Origin: Synergistaceae bacterium
Lineage (GTDB): Bacteria; Synergistota; Synergistia; Synergistales; Synergistaceae
Direction: 5' to 3'
NCBI GenBank assembly: GCA_021372895.1
Contig: JAJFTP010000078.1
Location: 1 to 64,000, forward strand
Length of the DNA: 64,000 bases
Position 1 is the stretch's first letter. Each line of letters starts with the position of its first letter. Positions 9,736 to 18,684 of this stretch are shown piece after piece. Below the pieces are notes generated by a model. It saw only the letters and a program-made list of their open reading frames with translations. It was not told the DNA's origin and ran no database searches. The position numbers were made by a program, and so were the translations under genes.

Positions 9736-10698
9736 ATGAGTGAGAGACAAAAACGTGTGCTGTTCCTGAGGTTTTCATCTCTGGGGGATGTGATTATTTC
9801 CAATTTTAGCGCGATGAAGCTCAAAGATAGACATCCTGATTGGAATATTACGTGGCTTGTTGATTCTGCTTATGCGGGCCTGGTGAAATATCAGCCGTGG
9901 GTCGATGATGTGATTGAATGGGATAGAAGAAAAGATGGTAATATTGGTTTTTTAAAAGTCCTGAAAGAAGTCAGGCTACGCAGATTTGATATCCTGTTGG
10001 ATATGCATCATAGCGACAGAAGCAGTCTTTTTTCATTGTTATCCGGTATCCCACTGAGATACAGCGGCCGGAGAAGGTTCCCATTTGCTCATAACCGTTA
10101 TTCTTTTGACGATATCTGGGATGTCGGGCAAAAGTTATCCTCTTGTTCAAGGTTCTTATACTCTCCGCCCACATCTGACAGAATAAGGAACCTGCTGAAG
10201 CGGGGGACGGACGGACGTTCCTTGGTACTTGCCATAGGGGCAAGCTATGCAATAAAGCGCTGGCCGGTAAAGAGCTGGATAGGATTTTGCATGGGAGCAT
10301 CAAGAGCCGGATATTTTTTGTATCTTGTCGGTGATGGCAAGGATGAGGTAAAGAGTGCGGAAGATATAACCACTGCCGTTAGATCCGACAGGCTGGTGAA
10401 TCTTGTTGGGAAGCTTTCAATTTCAGAACTTGTCCAGGTGATCAATGAAACGGATGGGACAATATCAGGGGACACCGGCGCTTTGCACATCGCACGGGCA
10501 TTGGGCAGACCCGTTGTCGGGCTTTTCGGCCCGAATGTTTCGGATCATAATTACATAAGTAGTTTATCTAAGGTTTTTTACTGTAAATGTCCTGATTTGG
10601 GATGTAAAAACTGGCAGTGTGACAAGGCATGCCTTGAAACCATACAATATTCCGAAGTACTTGACGGTGTCAATGAGATCATGAAAAGAGGTAAATAA
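9736..10698 (+). CDS. GT9-family heptosyltransferase
   Basis: Heptosyltransferases of family 9 (WaaC/WaaF/WaaQ) transfer L-glycero-D-manno-heptose from ADP-heptose to the LPS inner core. The N-terminus RVLFLRFSSLGDVIISNFSA is the typical start strand and loop, and the ADP-heptose-binding SGDTGALHIARALGRPVVGLFGPN is present at about residues 250-273. I chose ATG 9736 because AGGGAGAG lies six bases upstream; an earlier ATG at 9718 lacks a ribosome site. Four genes for ADP-heptose synthesis follow directly. Which heptose it adds is not determined. The C-terminus is Cys-rich (CKCPDLGCKNWQCDKAC). Confidence 0.88.
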   Translation: MSERQKRVLFLRFSSLGDVIISNFSAMKLKDRHPDWNITWLVDSAYAGLVKYQPWVDDVIEWDRRKDGNIGFLKVLKEVRLRRFDILLDMHHSDRSSLFSLLSGIPLRYSGRRRFPFAHNRYSFDDIWDVGQKLSSCSRFLYSPPTSDRIRNLLKRGTDGRSLVLAIGASYAIKRWPVKSWIGFCMGASRAGYFLYLVGDGKDEVKSAEDITTAVRSDRLVNLVGKLSISELVQVINETDGTISGDTGALHIARALGRPVVGLFGPNVSDHNYISSLSKVFYCKCPDLGCKNWQCDKACLETIQYSEVLDGVNEIMKRGK

Positions 10699-10701
10699 AA
10701 T

Positions 10702-11667
10702 ATGAAATTTGTCGTAACAGGGGGAGCCGGTTTTATTGGCAGCTGTGTCGTTCGCACCTTGAATGATATGGGATACGAAGACATTATCATAGTTGACAAT
10801 ATCGACTCTACTGATAAATGGAAGAACATCAGAAACAAGCACTTTTGCGACTATATCCATAAGGATAAGTTTCTGGATATCTTGCCGACACTATGTGATG
10901 TCACGCACGTGATACATATGGGTGCCTGTTCGTCGACAACAGAGAAAAATTTTGATTACCTCTACACAAATAACTTTGAGTATTCCAGACGGCTTTGGGA
11001 TTATAGTACCGAAAAAGGAATTTCTTTCTTATATGCGAGCAGCGCGGCAACATATGGCAATGGGGCATCCGGATTCAGCGACAATATGGATATCCGTCGG
11101 TTGTTGCCGTTAAATGGCTATGGGTACTCCAAGCAGCTATTTGACCTCTGGACGCATAAACAGGACAGGCATCCCAGGCAGCATGTCGGGATGAAATTTT
11201 TCAACGTGTACGGCCCGAACGAATATTGTAAGTGCGGTATGGCAAGTGTTATATATCATGCTTATTGCGAAATCAGACAGGAAGGAAAGATCCGCCTTTT
11301 TAGATCGTATCGTGAAGAATATGCCGATGGGGAGCAAAAAAGAGATTTTCTATATGTAAAAGATTTGTGTAATGTAATAAGATTCTTTATTGAAAATCCG
11401 GCAATAAGCGGACTGTTCAACGTGGGGACTGGAAATGCGGAGACATTTAACGATCTGGCACTTGCTGTGTTTGATGCACTGGGAAAGGCCCCGGTCATAG
11501 AATATATTGATATGCCGGAGTCTATTCGAGAAAAATATCAGTATTTTACCCAAGCTGATATCAGCAAGTTGGCAGCTGTTGGCTATGATCGTCCGTTTCA
11601 TTCGCTCAAGCATGGAATCAAGGATTATGTGCAAAACTATCTCGAGAAGGAATTCATGGTTTACTGA
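10702..11667 (+). CDS. hldD: ADP-L-glycero-D-manno-heptose 6-epimerase
   Basis: Last step of ADP-heptose synthesis: epimerises ADP-D-glycero-D-manno-heptose to the L-glycero form used by heptosyltransferases. 321 residues, an extended short-chain dehydrogenase with GGAGFIG nucleotide-binding loop at residues 7-13, the HldD-characteristic VDNIDSTDKWKNI after the second strand, HMGACSSTTE, the catalytic YGYSK (Tyr140, Lys144), and KFFNVYGPNEY. Three bases separate it from the heptosyltransferase upstream; hldE follows after a short AT-rich gap. Confidence 0.95.
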   Translation: MKFVVTGGAGFIGSCVVRTLNDMGYEDIIIVDNIDSTDKWKNIRNKHFCDYIHKDKFLDILPTLCDVTHVIHMGACSSTTEKNFDYLYTNNFEYSRRLWDYSTEKGISFLYASSAATYGNGASGFSDNMDIRRLLPLNGYGYSKQLFDLWTHKQDRHPRQHVGMKFFNVYGPNEYCKCGMASVIYHAYCEIRQEGKIRLFRSYREEYADGEQKRDFLYVKDLCNVIRFFIENPAISGLFNVGTGNAETFNDLALAVFDALGKAPVIEYIDMPESIREKYQYFTQADISKLAAVGYDRPFHSLKHGIKDYVQNYLEKEFMVY

Positions 11668-11745
11668 CAATTGCAAATGAAAATTAATGATACAGCCTCC
11701 GGGATAAATCCATTATAAAAATATTTGCAGGTGAGTGGTATAAAA

Positions 11746-13284
11746 ATGAGGGATAACGGTAATATTTTGTTTATAAAAAAAACTGAGATGTCAGTTAAAG
11801 AAAACATCCGCAAGTTCTGTTCCGGAGGGTTAAGTCAGTTACACGTTGCCGTAATAGGAGACTATATGCTTGACCGGTATATATATGGCGATGCTTACCG
11901 GATCTCTCCGGAGGCCCCGGTTCCCGTTGTAAAATTTTCCGAGGAAAAAATTGTTCCTGGCGGCGCTGGGAATGTCGTTGCAAACCTTATCGGGATGGGG
12001 CTCTCGGTGACCGCCATAGGCAGAGTTGGCAATGATTTGTATGGAGAGGCTCTTATTAAGATTCTTTCTTCTTTGATGCGGGCTGAAGTTTCTTCAATAC
12101 TGATATCCGGCGGTACTATCGTAAAAACAAGGATCCTTGGTGGCGGGCATCAGCAGATGCTGAGGCTTGATCAGGAAGAGATAGTTTCTCCCAGCGAGGC
12201 AGAAATAGAAAAAATATTACATAGTCTGGGAGAACTCATTCGCTCAGGGTTAAAGAGTGTGGTGATTTCTGATTATGGGAAGGGGTTCTGTACCCCGGAA
12301 CTGTGTCATCGTGTCATAGAACTTTGCCGCCGATACAGTATCCCCGTTTTCGTTGATCCTAAAGATAAAGACTGGCTGCATTACAGCGGTGCTTTCTTGG
12401 TAACGCCTAATATGAAGGAGCTCAGACTTATTGCCGGAGCGGATATAGCGAATGAGGATGAAGAAATAGTTTATTACGGAACTGAAATTATGCGTAAATT
12501 TAGATTAGACAACCTGCTTGTTACCCGTTCCGACAAGGGGGCGACCTTGATCAACAGCTCGGGGTCCAGGCATGAGAGGGCCAGCGCCGTCGAAGTATAT
12601 GACGTCTCCGGCGCCGGGGATACGATGATAGCAACTGTCGCGGCCTTTTTTACAGCAGGTCTGCCTCTGCCGGAGTGTGTATCGATAGCAAACATCGCAT
12701 CGCAGATAGTGGTGGGCAAGATCGGCACATACCCAATCAAATCGGAGGACTTATTGCAGGCAGTGCTGGAACCTGATTTCTCCGCAGAAGAAAAAAACGG
12801 ATATTATACCAGGGTAAGTCCTGAGGATAAAATTGCAAGCCGGAGCCAGGCGAAATCTATATGTGACAAATGGAAAAAAGAAGGCAGAAGAGTCATATTC
12901 ACAAACGGATGTTTCGATATACTGCACGTTGGGCATATTGACCTTTTGGTTGATGCTAAAAAACTGGGGGACCGTCTTGTGATAGCTGTTAATTCGGATG
13001 ATTCGGTCCGCAGGCTGAAGGGAGCCGGAAGGCCTGTCAATCCCGGCCATGCACGTGCGAAGGTCCTTGCCGCGCTTGAGGCGGTGGATCTCGTTGTTAT
13101 GTTCGACGAAGATACTCCCGCGGAATTGCTTTCGCAACTTCGCCCGCACGTAATAGTCAAAGGCGGGGACTATAGAAAGGAAGATGTCGCCGGACGCGAG
13201 TATTCCGACGAGGTGGTTATATTACCGCTTACGCAGGGATATTCGACGACGGAGACTATCGAAAAGATGGGCTATACAAAGTGA
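11746..13284 (+). CDS. hldE: Bifunctional D-beta-D-heptose 7-phosphate kinase / 1-phosphate adenylyltransferase
   Basis: HldE phosphorylates heptose-7-phosphate at C1 and, after GmhB removes the 7-phosphate, adenylylates heptose-1-phosphate. Using ATG 11746 (AGGTGAG eight or so bases upstream; a TTG at 11725 is less likely) the product has 512 residues. The ribokinase-fold domain spans about 30-340 with GGAGNVVANL near 72 and the DVSGAGDT signature at 286-293. The nucleotidyltransferase domain follows with TNGCFDILHVGH at 386-397 (HxGH). Both halves look intact. Overlaps gmhB by four bases. Confidence 0.95.
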   Translation: MRDNGNILFIKKTEMSVKENIRKFCSGGLSQLHVAVIGDYMLDRYIYGDAYRISPEAPVPVVKFSEEKIVPGGAGNVVANLIGMGLSVTAIGRVGNDLYGEALIKILSSLMRAEVSSILISGGTIVKTRILGGGHQQMLRLDQEEIVSPSEAEIEKILHSLGELIRSGLKSVVISDYGKGFCTPELCHRVIELCRRYSIPVFVDPKDKDWLHYSGAFLVTPNMKELRLIAGADIANEDEEIVYYGTEIMRKFRLDNLLVTRSDKGATLINSSGSRHERASAVEVYDVSGAGDTMIATVAAFFTAGLPLPECVSIANIASQIVVGKIGTYPIKSEDLLQAVLEPDFSAEEKNGYYTRVSPEDKIASRSQAKSICDKWKKEGRRVIFTNGCFDILHVGHIDLLVDAKKLGDRLVIAVNSDDSVRRLKGAGRPVNPGHARAKVLAALEAVDLVVMFDEDTPAELLSQLRPHVIVKGGDYRKEDVAGREYSDEVVILPLTQGYSTTETIEKMGYTK

Positions 13285-13832
13285 GGGAAGGCAAAAAGTG
13301 GATAATCCTTGATCGGGACGGGACAATAATTGCCGAGAAGGGTTATCTGCACGATCCGGACGAAGTAGAGATATTACCCGGTGTGATCGAGGGTTTGACT
13401 AAACTAAAAGAAGCAGGTTATAAACTTATCGTTCTTACGAATCAATCAGGAATCGGACGCGGTTATTACAGTGAAAACGACATGGAAGCCGTGCATTCCA
13501 GGATCTCGGCTCTGTTGTCGGAGCAGGGGATAGAAATTGCCGGGTACTATCACTGTCCGCACACGCCCGATGACGGATGTGGATGCAGGAAGCCTAAGAC
13601 CGGCCTTGCGGGCGAAGCTGCAAATGAACTTGGTTTTGACCTTGTTGAAATTGCATGTGTCATCGGTGACAAAAGATGCGATGTCGAACTTGCCCGGAAC
13701 CTCGGTGTTCCGTCTATCCTTGTAAAGACCGGTTATGGTGCGGAGGAATATGCTGAGGGTGTATGCGCTTTACATACGGTACAAAATTTAAACGAAGCAG
13801 CAGAGATTGTCTTGAATGTCGATGGAGGCTGA
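13281..13832 (+). CDS. gmhB: D-glycero-beta-D-manno-heptose 1,7-bisphosphate 7-phosphatase
   Basis: HAD phosphatase acting between the two activities of HldE. 183 residues with the nucleophile motif DRDGTIIAEKGYL near residue 10, LTNQSGIGRGYY, the zinc-binding loop with CPHTPDDGCGCRKPKTG (Cys/His ligands) and C-terminal VIGDKRCDVELARNLG. These are the features of the GmhB/HisB-N family; the flanking hldE and gmhA decide for heptose. The GTG start overlaps the hldE stop (GTGA). Confidence 0.93.
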   Translation: MREGKKWIILDRDGTIIAEKGYLHDPDEVEILPGVIEGLTKLKEAGYKLIVLTNQSGIGRGYYSENDMEAVHSRISALLSEQGIEIAGYYHCPHTPDDGCGCRKPKTGLAGEAANELGFDLVEIACVIGDKRCDVELARNLGVPSILVKTGYGAEEYAEGVCALHTVQNLNEAAEIVLNVDGG

Positions 13833-13836
13833 TGTA

Positions 13837-14427
13837 ATGGGGAATAATGACATATTCTTCAAAAATCTGACGGAGCACGGGAATGTCCTCCAAAGGATGG
13901 ATGCGGTCGCTGATATCATCTCAAATGCAGGCAATATAATAGCCGGCGCCATTCTCTCAGGAGGGAGGATTTTTTTCTGCGGGAACGGCGGCTCTGCATC
14001 AGATGCCCAGCATCTGGCGGCAGAATTCTCGGGACGTTATCTGAAAGAGCGCAGGCCGTTTGACGGAATAGCCCTGCACTGCAATGCGTCGGCACTTACA
14101 GCCATAGGCAATGACTATTCATTCAGCGAGATTTTCGCACGTCAGCTTCTTGCACACGGACGAAGAGGGGATGTCCTTGTCGCGATCTCCACAAGTGGAA
14201 ACAGCATGGATATTATCAGGGCTGCGGAGACAGCAAAAGAGATCGGGATTTTTACGATCGGGATGACTGGCGCTGACGGAGGCAAGCTGAGGAGTGCGGT
14301 TGATGCACTTATCGCCGTTCCGTCCGATTCTACTCCCAGGATCCAGGAGATGCACATTTTGGTCGGGCATGCCATATGTGAGATAGTCGAAAACAGAGTG
14401 ATCCTCTCTGAGAGGGATGGGGATTGA
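13837..14427 (+). CDS. gmhA: Sedoheptulose-7-phosphate isomerase
   Basis: First step of heptose synthesis: converts sedoheptulose 7-phosphate to D-glycero-D-manno-heptose 7-phosphate. SIS-domain protein of 196 residues, the usual GmhA length. Visible motifs are FFCGNGGSASDAQHLAAEFSGRY (phosphosugar and metal site), LTAIGNDYSF, and ISTSGNSMDIIRA; a C-terminal EMHILVGHAICEIVE helix carries further metal ligands. ATG 13837 is preferred since GGAGG lies eight bases ahead; earlier in-frame ATGs overlap gmhB. Completes the hldD-hldE-gmhB-gmhA set. Confidence 0.94.
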   Translation: MGNNDIFFKNLTEHGNVLQRMDAVADIISNAGNIIAGAILSGGRIFFCGNGGSASDAQHLAAEFSGRYLKERRPFDGIALHCNASALTAIGNDYSFSEIFARQLLAHGRRGDVLVAISTSGNSMDIIRAAETAKEIGIFTIGMTGADGGKLRSAVDALIAVPSDSTPRIQEMHILVGHAICEIVENRVILSERDGD

Positions 14428-15547
14428 ATTGATAAAAGAAATAAAGGCCGGTTTAGACTCGCGGCCGATCAGGATCCTCCATTATGTCGACGAAAACTGT
14501 CTGGCCTGGGGTGAAACATGGATCCGGCTGATAAAGGAACTGAACTCTCAGGGGACAGAAAATCACGTCGTCTGCAAATCCGGCGGGACTTTGGCAGGAA
14601 GGCTGAAGGATGAGGGATTATCGTTTGACACTTTCGATGTGCCTGTATCATGGCTGCCGTGGACTGGGCTGAAGCTTGGCAGGATCATAGATGATTTTTC
14701 TCCGGATATTTTACACACAAGGCTTTCGGCAGCGGCCCGGATCGGCGGCTATTGGGGCAAACGCAAAGGGTTGACAGTTGTTCAAACAGTGGACAAATAT
14801 CCTAAGGCTTATTACCATAAAGATGCGGATTTTCTCATACCATGTTCAGAATCTATAAAAAAACACATGCTGTCGTTGGGTTTTTCTGGTGAGAATATGC
14901 TCGTTGTCCCCAATTCTTTAGATGTCTGCAGATATAAAATAGATATTACCGTAAGGGATTCTCTTAGAAGAAAACTGGGAATAAGTGAAGAACAGACGGT
15001 TATCCTCGCTGCCGGCAGGTTTGTGGAGTGGAAGGGATTTGATATTTTGCTGCAGGCGTATGCCGGAATAATTTCCTCTATGCCTGTGATATCTGAAAAA
15101 ACATCATTGCTCCTCATAGGCGACGGAGAAGAAAAAGACAAGCTGACCGCCATGACACGCTGCTTAGGCATCGAAGAAAAAGTTATTATGCCTGGGTTTG
15201 TTGATGATATCCGCCCTTATCTTTGGGCGTCGGATATTTTTGTTATTCCTTCGAAAACCCCTGAACCGTTTGGGATAATCCTCATAGAGGCTATGGCGGC
15301 AGGACTTGTCCCTATTGCAACAAGAGGGGGCGGGCCTTTGGATATTATTGAAGACGGTGTCAGCGGGTGGCTCGTGGAAATCGGTGACAAGATGGCAATG
15401 GCGGAAAAACTGGGCATGCTTATTTCCGACAAAAACAAATGGGCCCAGATTGCTAAAGAAGCTGTCAGGCGTGCCGGAGATTTTAATGTTTCCAAAATCG
15501 CAAAAGAAACTATTGAGATTTATCGAAATGTATTAAAAAAGAAATGA
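14417..15547 (+). CDS. GT4-family glycosyltransferase (LPS core)
   Basis: A 376-residue GT-B enzyme ending the core operon. Motifs: DILHTRLSAAARIGGYWG in the acceptor half, then LAAGRFVEWKGFDILLQAY and KTPEPFGIILIEAMAAGLVPIATRGGGP, the family 4 donor-binding signature. It overlaps gmhA by 11 bases; the start could be ATG 14417 or a TTG at 14429. It ends exactly where the opposing GT2 gene ends, with no spacer. Specific sugar not predictable. Confidence 0.85.
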   Translation: MGIELIKEIKAGLDSRPIRILHYVDENCLAWGETWIRLIKELNSQGTENHVVCKSGGTLAGRLKDEGLSFDTFDVPVSWLPWTGLKLGRIIDDFSPDILHTRLSAAARIGGYWGKRKGLTVVQTVDKYPKAYYHKDADFLIPCSESIKKHMLSLGFSGENMLVVPNSLDVCRYKIDITVRDSLRRKLGISEEQTVILAAGRFVEWKGFDILLQAYAGIISSMPVISEKTSLLLIGDGEEKDKLTAMTRCLGIEEKVIMPGFVDDIRPYLWASDIFVIPSKTPEPFGIILIEAMAAGLVPIATRGGGPLDIIEDGVSGWLVEIGDKMAMAEKLGMLISDKNKWAQIAKEAVRRAGDFNVSKIAKETIEIYRNVLKKK

Positions 15548-16558
15548 TTAAAAATATTTTTGATAATGCCTCCAAAAGATATTCGGCAGCAACAGTAACA
15601 TCAGTGATTTTAAAAACACATCAGGTTTTTGTAAAAAAGACCTGCGGCTTTTCCATAGGATGTTCCTGATGCCGGTATTTGTTCGGATTTTATTGAATCG
15701 CTGATTATTGTTTTCAGCAGCATATATAGATAGTTCCCGTAAAATTATCTGTGGTATCAGCAAGACATTTGTTATTTTCCTTAACTCTGTATCCGTGGCA
15801 TACCGCAACAGATAGCCTGCCGTTCTGGCATGGGCTTCCGTGTTGTGTTTGTAGCGCAAGAGCTTTTTTTGGCTCGTATCGGCATTTTTCCTGCTTCCCA
15901 TATCATTATGTTGCATATATATATAGGGGCAATTTGGTGAAAATGCAAGTTGTCTGCATAATACAAGCGATTTAATGACAAATTCGATGTCTTCACCGCC
16001 CGTACATCCATCAAAAAAATTCAAATCAATTGATTTTAAATACTCTGTTCGGTAAAGAGCCCCCACACATATCAGTGTAATTTTATTTACCATGTATAAC
16101 GCCGCAATTTGTTGAGGAGTTTTGCCTGAAGCGATCGATACAGGAATGGAATACTTTTTTTCTGTCCCGTTTGGTTCCTCACGCGTACGATATCCGCAAA
16201 AAGCGATATCATTCTGGTCTTTCGTGCCGGATATCGCCCTAAAAAGTGTTGAAATAAAATCACTGTCAGCTAAGTCGTCTCCGTCCCAGAAAAGCAGAAA
16301 TACACCATTTGCCGCTTTCATGCCTGAATTTCTGGCGGCAGAGACACCTGAATTAAAGCGGTGCGATATGATATGTGAGGTTATTTTTGCTCCGGACAGT
16401 GTTTCGCGTACAATTTCAACCGTGTTGTCACAGGAAGCATCATCTACAACGATTAACTCGATATTTTTATGATCCTGGTTAAGGACGCATTCCAATGTCG
16501 CTCTTATGCGTGTTTCAAGGTTATAAACAGGAATAATAACGCTGATCAAAGGCAACAC
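15548..16558 (-). CDS. GT2-family glycosyltransferase
   Basis: 336-residue GT-A enzyme: SVIIPVYNLETRIRATLECVLNQDHKNIELIVVDDASCDNT-type opening, DxD-like DGDDLAD near residue 95, and a C-terminal hydrophobic stretch (LKSLMLLLLPNIFW) that may associate with the membrane. It converges tail-to-tail with the LPS-core operon, so it is probably a separately transcribed core or O-chain transferase. GTG start is preceded by AGGAGAG. Somewhat more AT-rich than its neighbours. Confidence 0.85.
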   Translation of the reverse strand: MLPLISVIIPVYNLETRIRATLECVLNQDHKNIELIVVDDASCDNTVEIVRETLSGAKITSHIISHRFNSGVSAARNSGMKAANGVFLLFWDGDDLADSDFISTLFRAISGTKDQNDIAFCGYRTREEPNGTEKKYSIPVSIASGKTPQQIAALYMVNKITLICVGALYRTEYLKSIDLNFFDGCTGGEDIEFVIKSLVLCRQLAFSPNCPYIYMQHNDMGSRKNADTSQKKLLRYKHNTEAHARTAGYLLRYATDTELRKITNVLLIPQIILRELSIYAAENNNQRFNKIRTNTGIRNILWKSRRSFLQKPDVFLKSLMLLLLPNIFWRHYQKYF

Positions 16559-16678
16559 TGTAATCTCTCCTGTAATGGTCTTGTTTATTTGACATGAGTT
16601 AGGTGTTAGTTGCTGTTAACAGGGAATTATCCTTACTCCAGCAATACATCCAATACATCTCACAGACAACACAAAACA

Positions 16679-16713
16679 GCCGGGCGGCGATGTTCCGCTC
16701 GATCCTGCCCGGC
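16679..16713 (-). terminator. Terminator after the flavodoxin-like gene
   Basis: GCCGGGC (16679-16685) pairs with GCCCGGC (16707-16713). Read on the minus strand it follows the flavodoxin-like gene's stop and is followed by TGTTTTGTGTTG; read on the plus strand TGTTTT follows as well, so it may act both ways. The rest of 16559-16678 holds no recognisable feature. Confidence 0.55.
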
Positions 16714-16724
16714 ATGTTTTAAAA

Positions 16725-17288
16725 CTATAATGACCTGCCGAGCTCCTTTGCTTTTTCAAGCCACTTTTGGCCTTTTGTCTCCATATCGCCGCGGGCGTAG
16801 ATATCCAATGCGCAGATTTGGCCGAGTACTTTCCATCCTAGGAAGTTTGTAGCGTTTTTAAACGCCGCGGTCATTCCTTCAAATACGCCCTCATCTTTAT
16901 CTCCCGCAGCCGCAAGAAGTATGACTTTTTTAGCGGGGGTCGTTCTGAGCGCGCCCGGCATGTAGTATGGCAGAAGGCGATCCCATACCGGCTTGATCTG
17001 CGACGACCATGAGTAGAAGTAGAGAGGTGATACGAAAGCGATGACGGAAGCGGCCTCAATGTCCGCATAGACCTTGTCCATGTCGTCGTTTTGTATGCAC
17101 GGGTCGCCTGTGCTCCAGCATTTTCGGCAATCAATGCAGCCTTTGAGTTCAAGTGAGGCAAGGCGGACCTTGCGGATCTCGTAGCCCTTTTCCCTAGCCC
17201 CTTCTGCCAAAGCATCGGCCAGTTTCTCCGTGTTGCCCCCTATTCTTGGGCTTCCAAGCAGCAGAGTCAGTACTTTGTTGTCTTCCAT
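16725..17288 (-). CDS. Flavodoxin-fold NAD(P)H-dependent FMN reductase / iron-sulfur flavoprotein-like
   Basis: 187 residues with a flavodoxin-like fold. LLLGSPRIGGNTEKLADAL is the FMN-phosphate loop, and KGCIDCRKCWSTGDPCIQNDD is the Cys-rich loop found in the iron-sulfur flavoprotein-related group and in many anaerobe multimeric flavodoxins. VSPLYFYSWSSQIKPVWDR is the next conserved element. Likely a soluble redox protein; partner unknown. It follows the aldolase gene in the same direction with a 34-base gap, so the two are probably co-transcribed. Confidence 0.85.
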   Translation of the reverse strand: MEDNKVLTLLLGSPRIGGNTEKLADALAEGAREKGYEIRKVRLASLELKGCIDCRKCWSTGDPCIQNDDMDKVYADIEAASVIAFVSPLYFYSWSSQIKPVWDRLLPYYMPGALRTTPAKKVILLAAAGDKDEGVFEGMTAAFKNATNFLGWKVLGQICALDIYARGDMETKGQKWLEKAKELGRSL

Positions 17289-17322
17289 CAGTTATTCCTC
17301 CCCGGATATTATCGTCTCAGCT

Positions 17323-18222
17323 TTATTGTCTCCATGTCTCATATTTATCAAGGCCGGATTTCTCAAGTATGTCGAGTATCTCTTTCCTGACTTGTTCCGA
17401 TACATGCGACAGAGGCGCCCTGCACGGACCGCCGACCATGCCGCGGGTCTCGAGTGCCGCTTTGAGCCCGGGAACTCCGTAACGGCTTGTTATCGCATCG
17501 CTGACCGGTAATAGTTTTGCCTGAAGTTCCATTGCCTCTGTCATTTTATTCTCTTTGAACGCCGAGAAGATCCTCCGGCATGTATCCGGATACAGTATGG
17601 ATGCGGCCATTGTACCCCCGCAAGCACCCATTGCCAGCGCGGCAAGGAACCAATTGCCCGTGCCGCCGAATACTGCAAAATCTTCATCTGCGGCGGCTGC
17701 GAGATAGCCTAACCTGGTCATGTTTCCTGACGTATCCTTTATGCCCCTTATATTCGGATGTTTCGACGCCGCGAGTATAGTGTCCAGCTCCATGTCTACG
17801 CCGGTGTTGGCAGGCATATTGTACATAAATATAGGTACCGGCGATCCATCTGCTATATCCTCAAAGTATTTGAGTATCTCGCTTTGACTCACTTTGAAGT
17901 AGTGGGGCGGAAGGAGCAACAGGCTCTGAGCCCCGGCCTCGCCGAGAGCTTTTGCACAAGCTATAGTCTCCCTCGTAGAGGGAAAGTGCGTTCCCGCCAT
18001 CAGGTAAAGTCTGCCGCGGGTCTCTTCTGCCGCTATCTTTGTGAGCAGCACGCGCTCCTCCAGCGTCATGAACGGCAGTTCGCCGTTTGAGCCGCATATT
18101 ACGATGCCGTCAAGAGATGAACGGCTCCATATCCGGAGGTTGTTCCTCCATCCGGTTTCATCTATCGAGCCGTCTTCATTGAACGGCGTCGGGACAGGAG
18201 CAAAGATACCAGTCAATTTCAT
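17323..18222 (-). CDS. DapA/NAL-superfamily aldolase, 4-hydroxy-2-oxoglutarate aldolase (HOGA1)-like
   Basis: 299-residue class I aldolase. Schiff-base Lys162 lies in GIKDTSG, catalytic Tyr134 in YNMPANTG. The Arg of true dihydrodipicolinate synthases (YNVPxRTG) is replaced by Asn139, and the pyruvate loop is GSNGE rather than GTTGE, so lysine biosynthesis is unlikely. PANTG, SKHPNI-GIKD, the TSRYGVPGLKAALE segment and the C-terminal GGPCRAPL are, from memory, close to vertebrate HOGA1, which splits 4-hydroxy-2-oxoglutarate to pyruvate and glyoxylate. ATG 18222 chosen for its GGGAG; a TTG three codons earlier is rejected. Confidence 0.8.
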   Translation of the reverse strand: MKLTGIFAPVPTPFNEDGSIDETGWRNNLRIWSRSSLDGIVICGSNGELPFMTLEERVLLTKIAAEETRGRLYLMAGTHFPSTRETIACAKALGEAGAQSLLLLPPHYFKVSQSEILKYFEDIADGSPVPIFMYNMPANTGVDMELDTILAASKHPNIRGIKDTSGNMTRLGYLAAAADEDFAVFGGTGNWFLAALAMGACGGTMAASILYPDTCRRIFSAFKENKMTEAMELQAKLLPVSDAITSRYGVPGLKAALETRGMVGGPCRAPLSHVSEQVRKEILDILEKSGLDKYETWRQ

Positions 18223-18319
18223 GTGCAACACTCCCAGCTATCTGCTAAATTATACAGCATAATTCGCAGTGTAATGGTACAATTTGCTCGTATATTATGT
18301 TGTTTTTGGAGGGCTGTCT

Positions 18320-18682
18320 ATGTTTCTTTGCAGGAAATTTAAATTTGACGCGGCTCATAATCTTGTAAATTATCACGGCAAGTGCGAGCGGCTTCACGGG
18401 CATACATACGGGCTTGCTGTGACACTTGAAGGCGAGCCCGATCCGGAGGGCATGGTTTTTGACTTTGCGGAGCTTAAGGCGGCTGTCAATGAACTTGTTC
18501 TTTCTAAGCTGGACCACGCATATATCAACGATGTGATCCGGCAGCCGACTGCGGAGTGTATATCCCAGTGGATCTTCCGCACCCTTGATGCTGCTCTAAA
18601 ACGCGATAATTGCGAGCTTTTTGAGGTGCGCGTCTGGGAAACCGAGAGCTCCTCGGCGATATGCCGCAGGAAGGATGTGTAG
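18320..18682 (+). CDS. queD: 6-carboxy-5,6,7,8-tetrahydropterin synthase
   Basis: QueD turns dihydroneopterin triphosphate into 6-carboxytetrahydropterin, the second step to 7-deazaguanine and queuosine. 120 residues. FDAAHNLVNYHGKCERLHGHTYG holds the three zinc-ligand histidines (13, 26, 28) and catalytic Cys22; KLDHAYINDV and VWETESSSA complete the active site. ATG 18320 follows GGAGGG. folE2, which supplies the substrate from GTP, starts three bases downstream, so the first two pathway steps are encoded together. queC, queE and queF are not in the window. Confidence 0.92.
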   Translation: MFLCRKFKFDAAHNLVNYHGKCERLHGHTYGLAVTLEGEPDPEGMVFDFAELKAAVNELVLSKLDHAYINDVIRQPTAECISQWIFRTLDAALKRDNCELFEVRVWETESSSAICRRKDV

Positions 18683-18684
18683 CC

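Noticed and set aside
17323-18222. Calling the aldolase dapA
   Set aside because: The DHDPS-specific Arg is Asn and the loop motif is GSNGE, so lysine biosynthesis is not supported.
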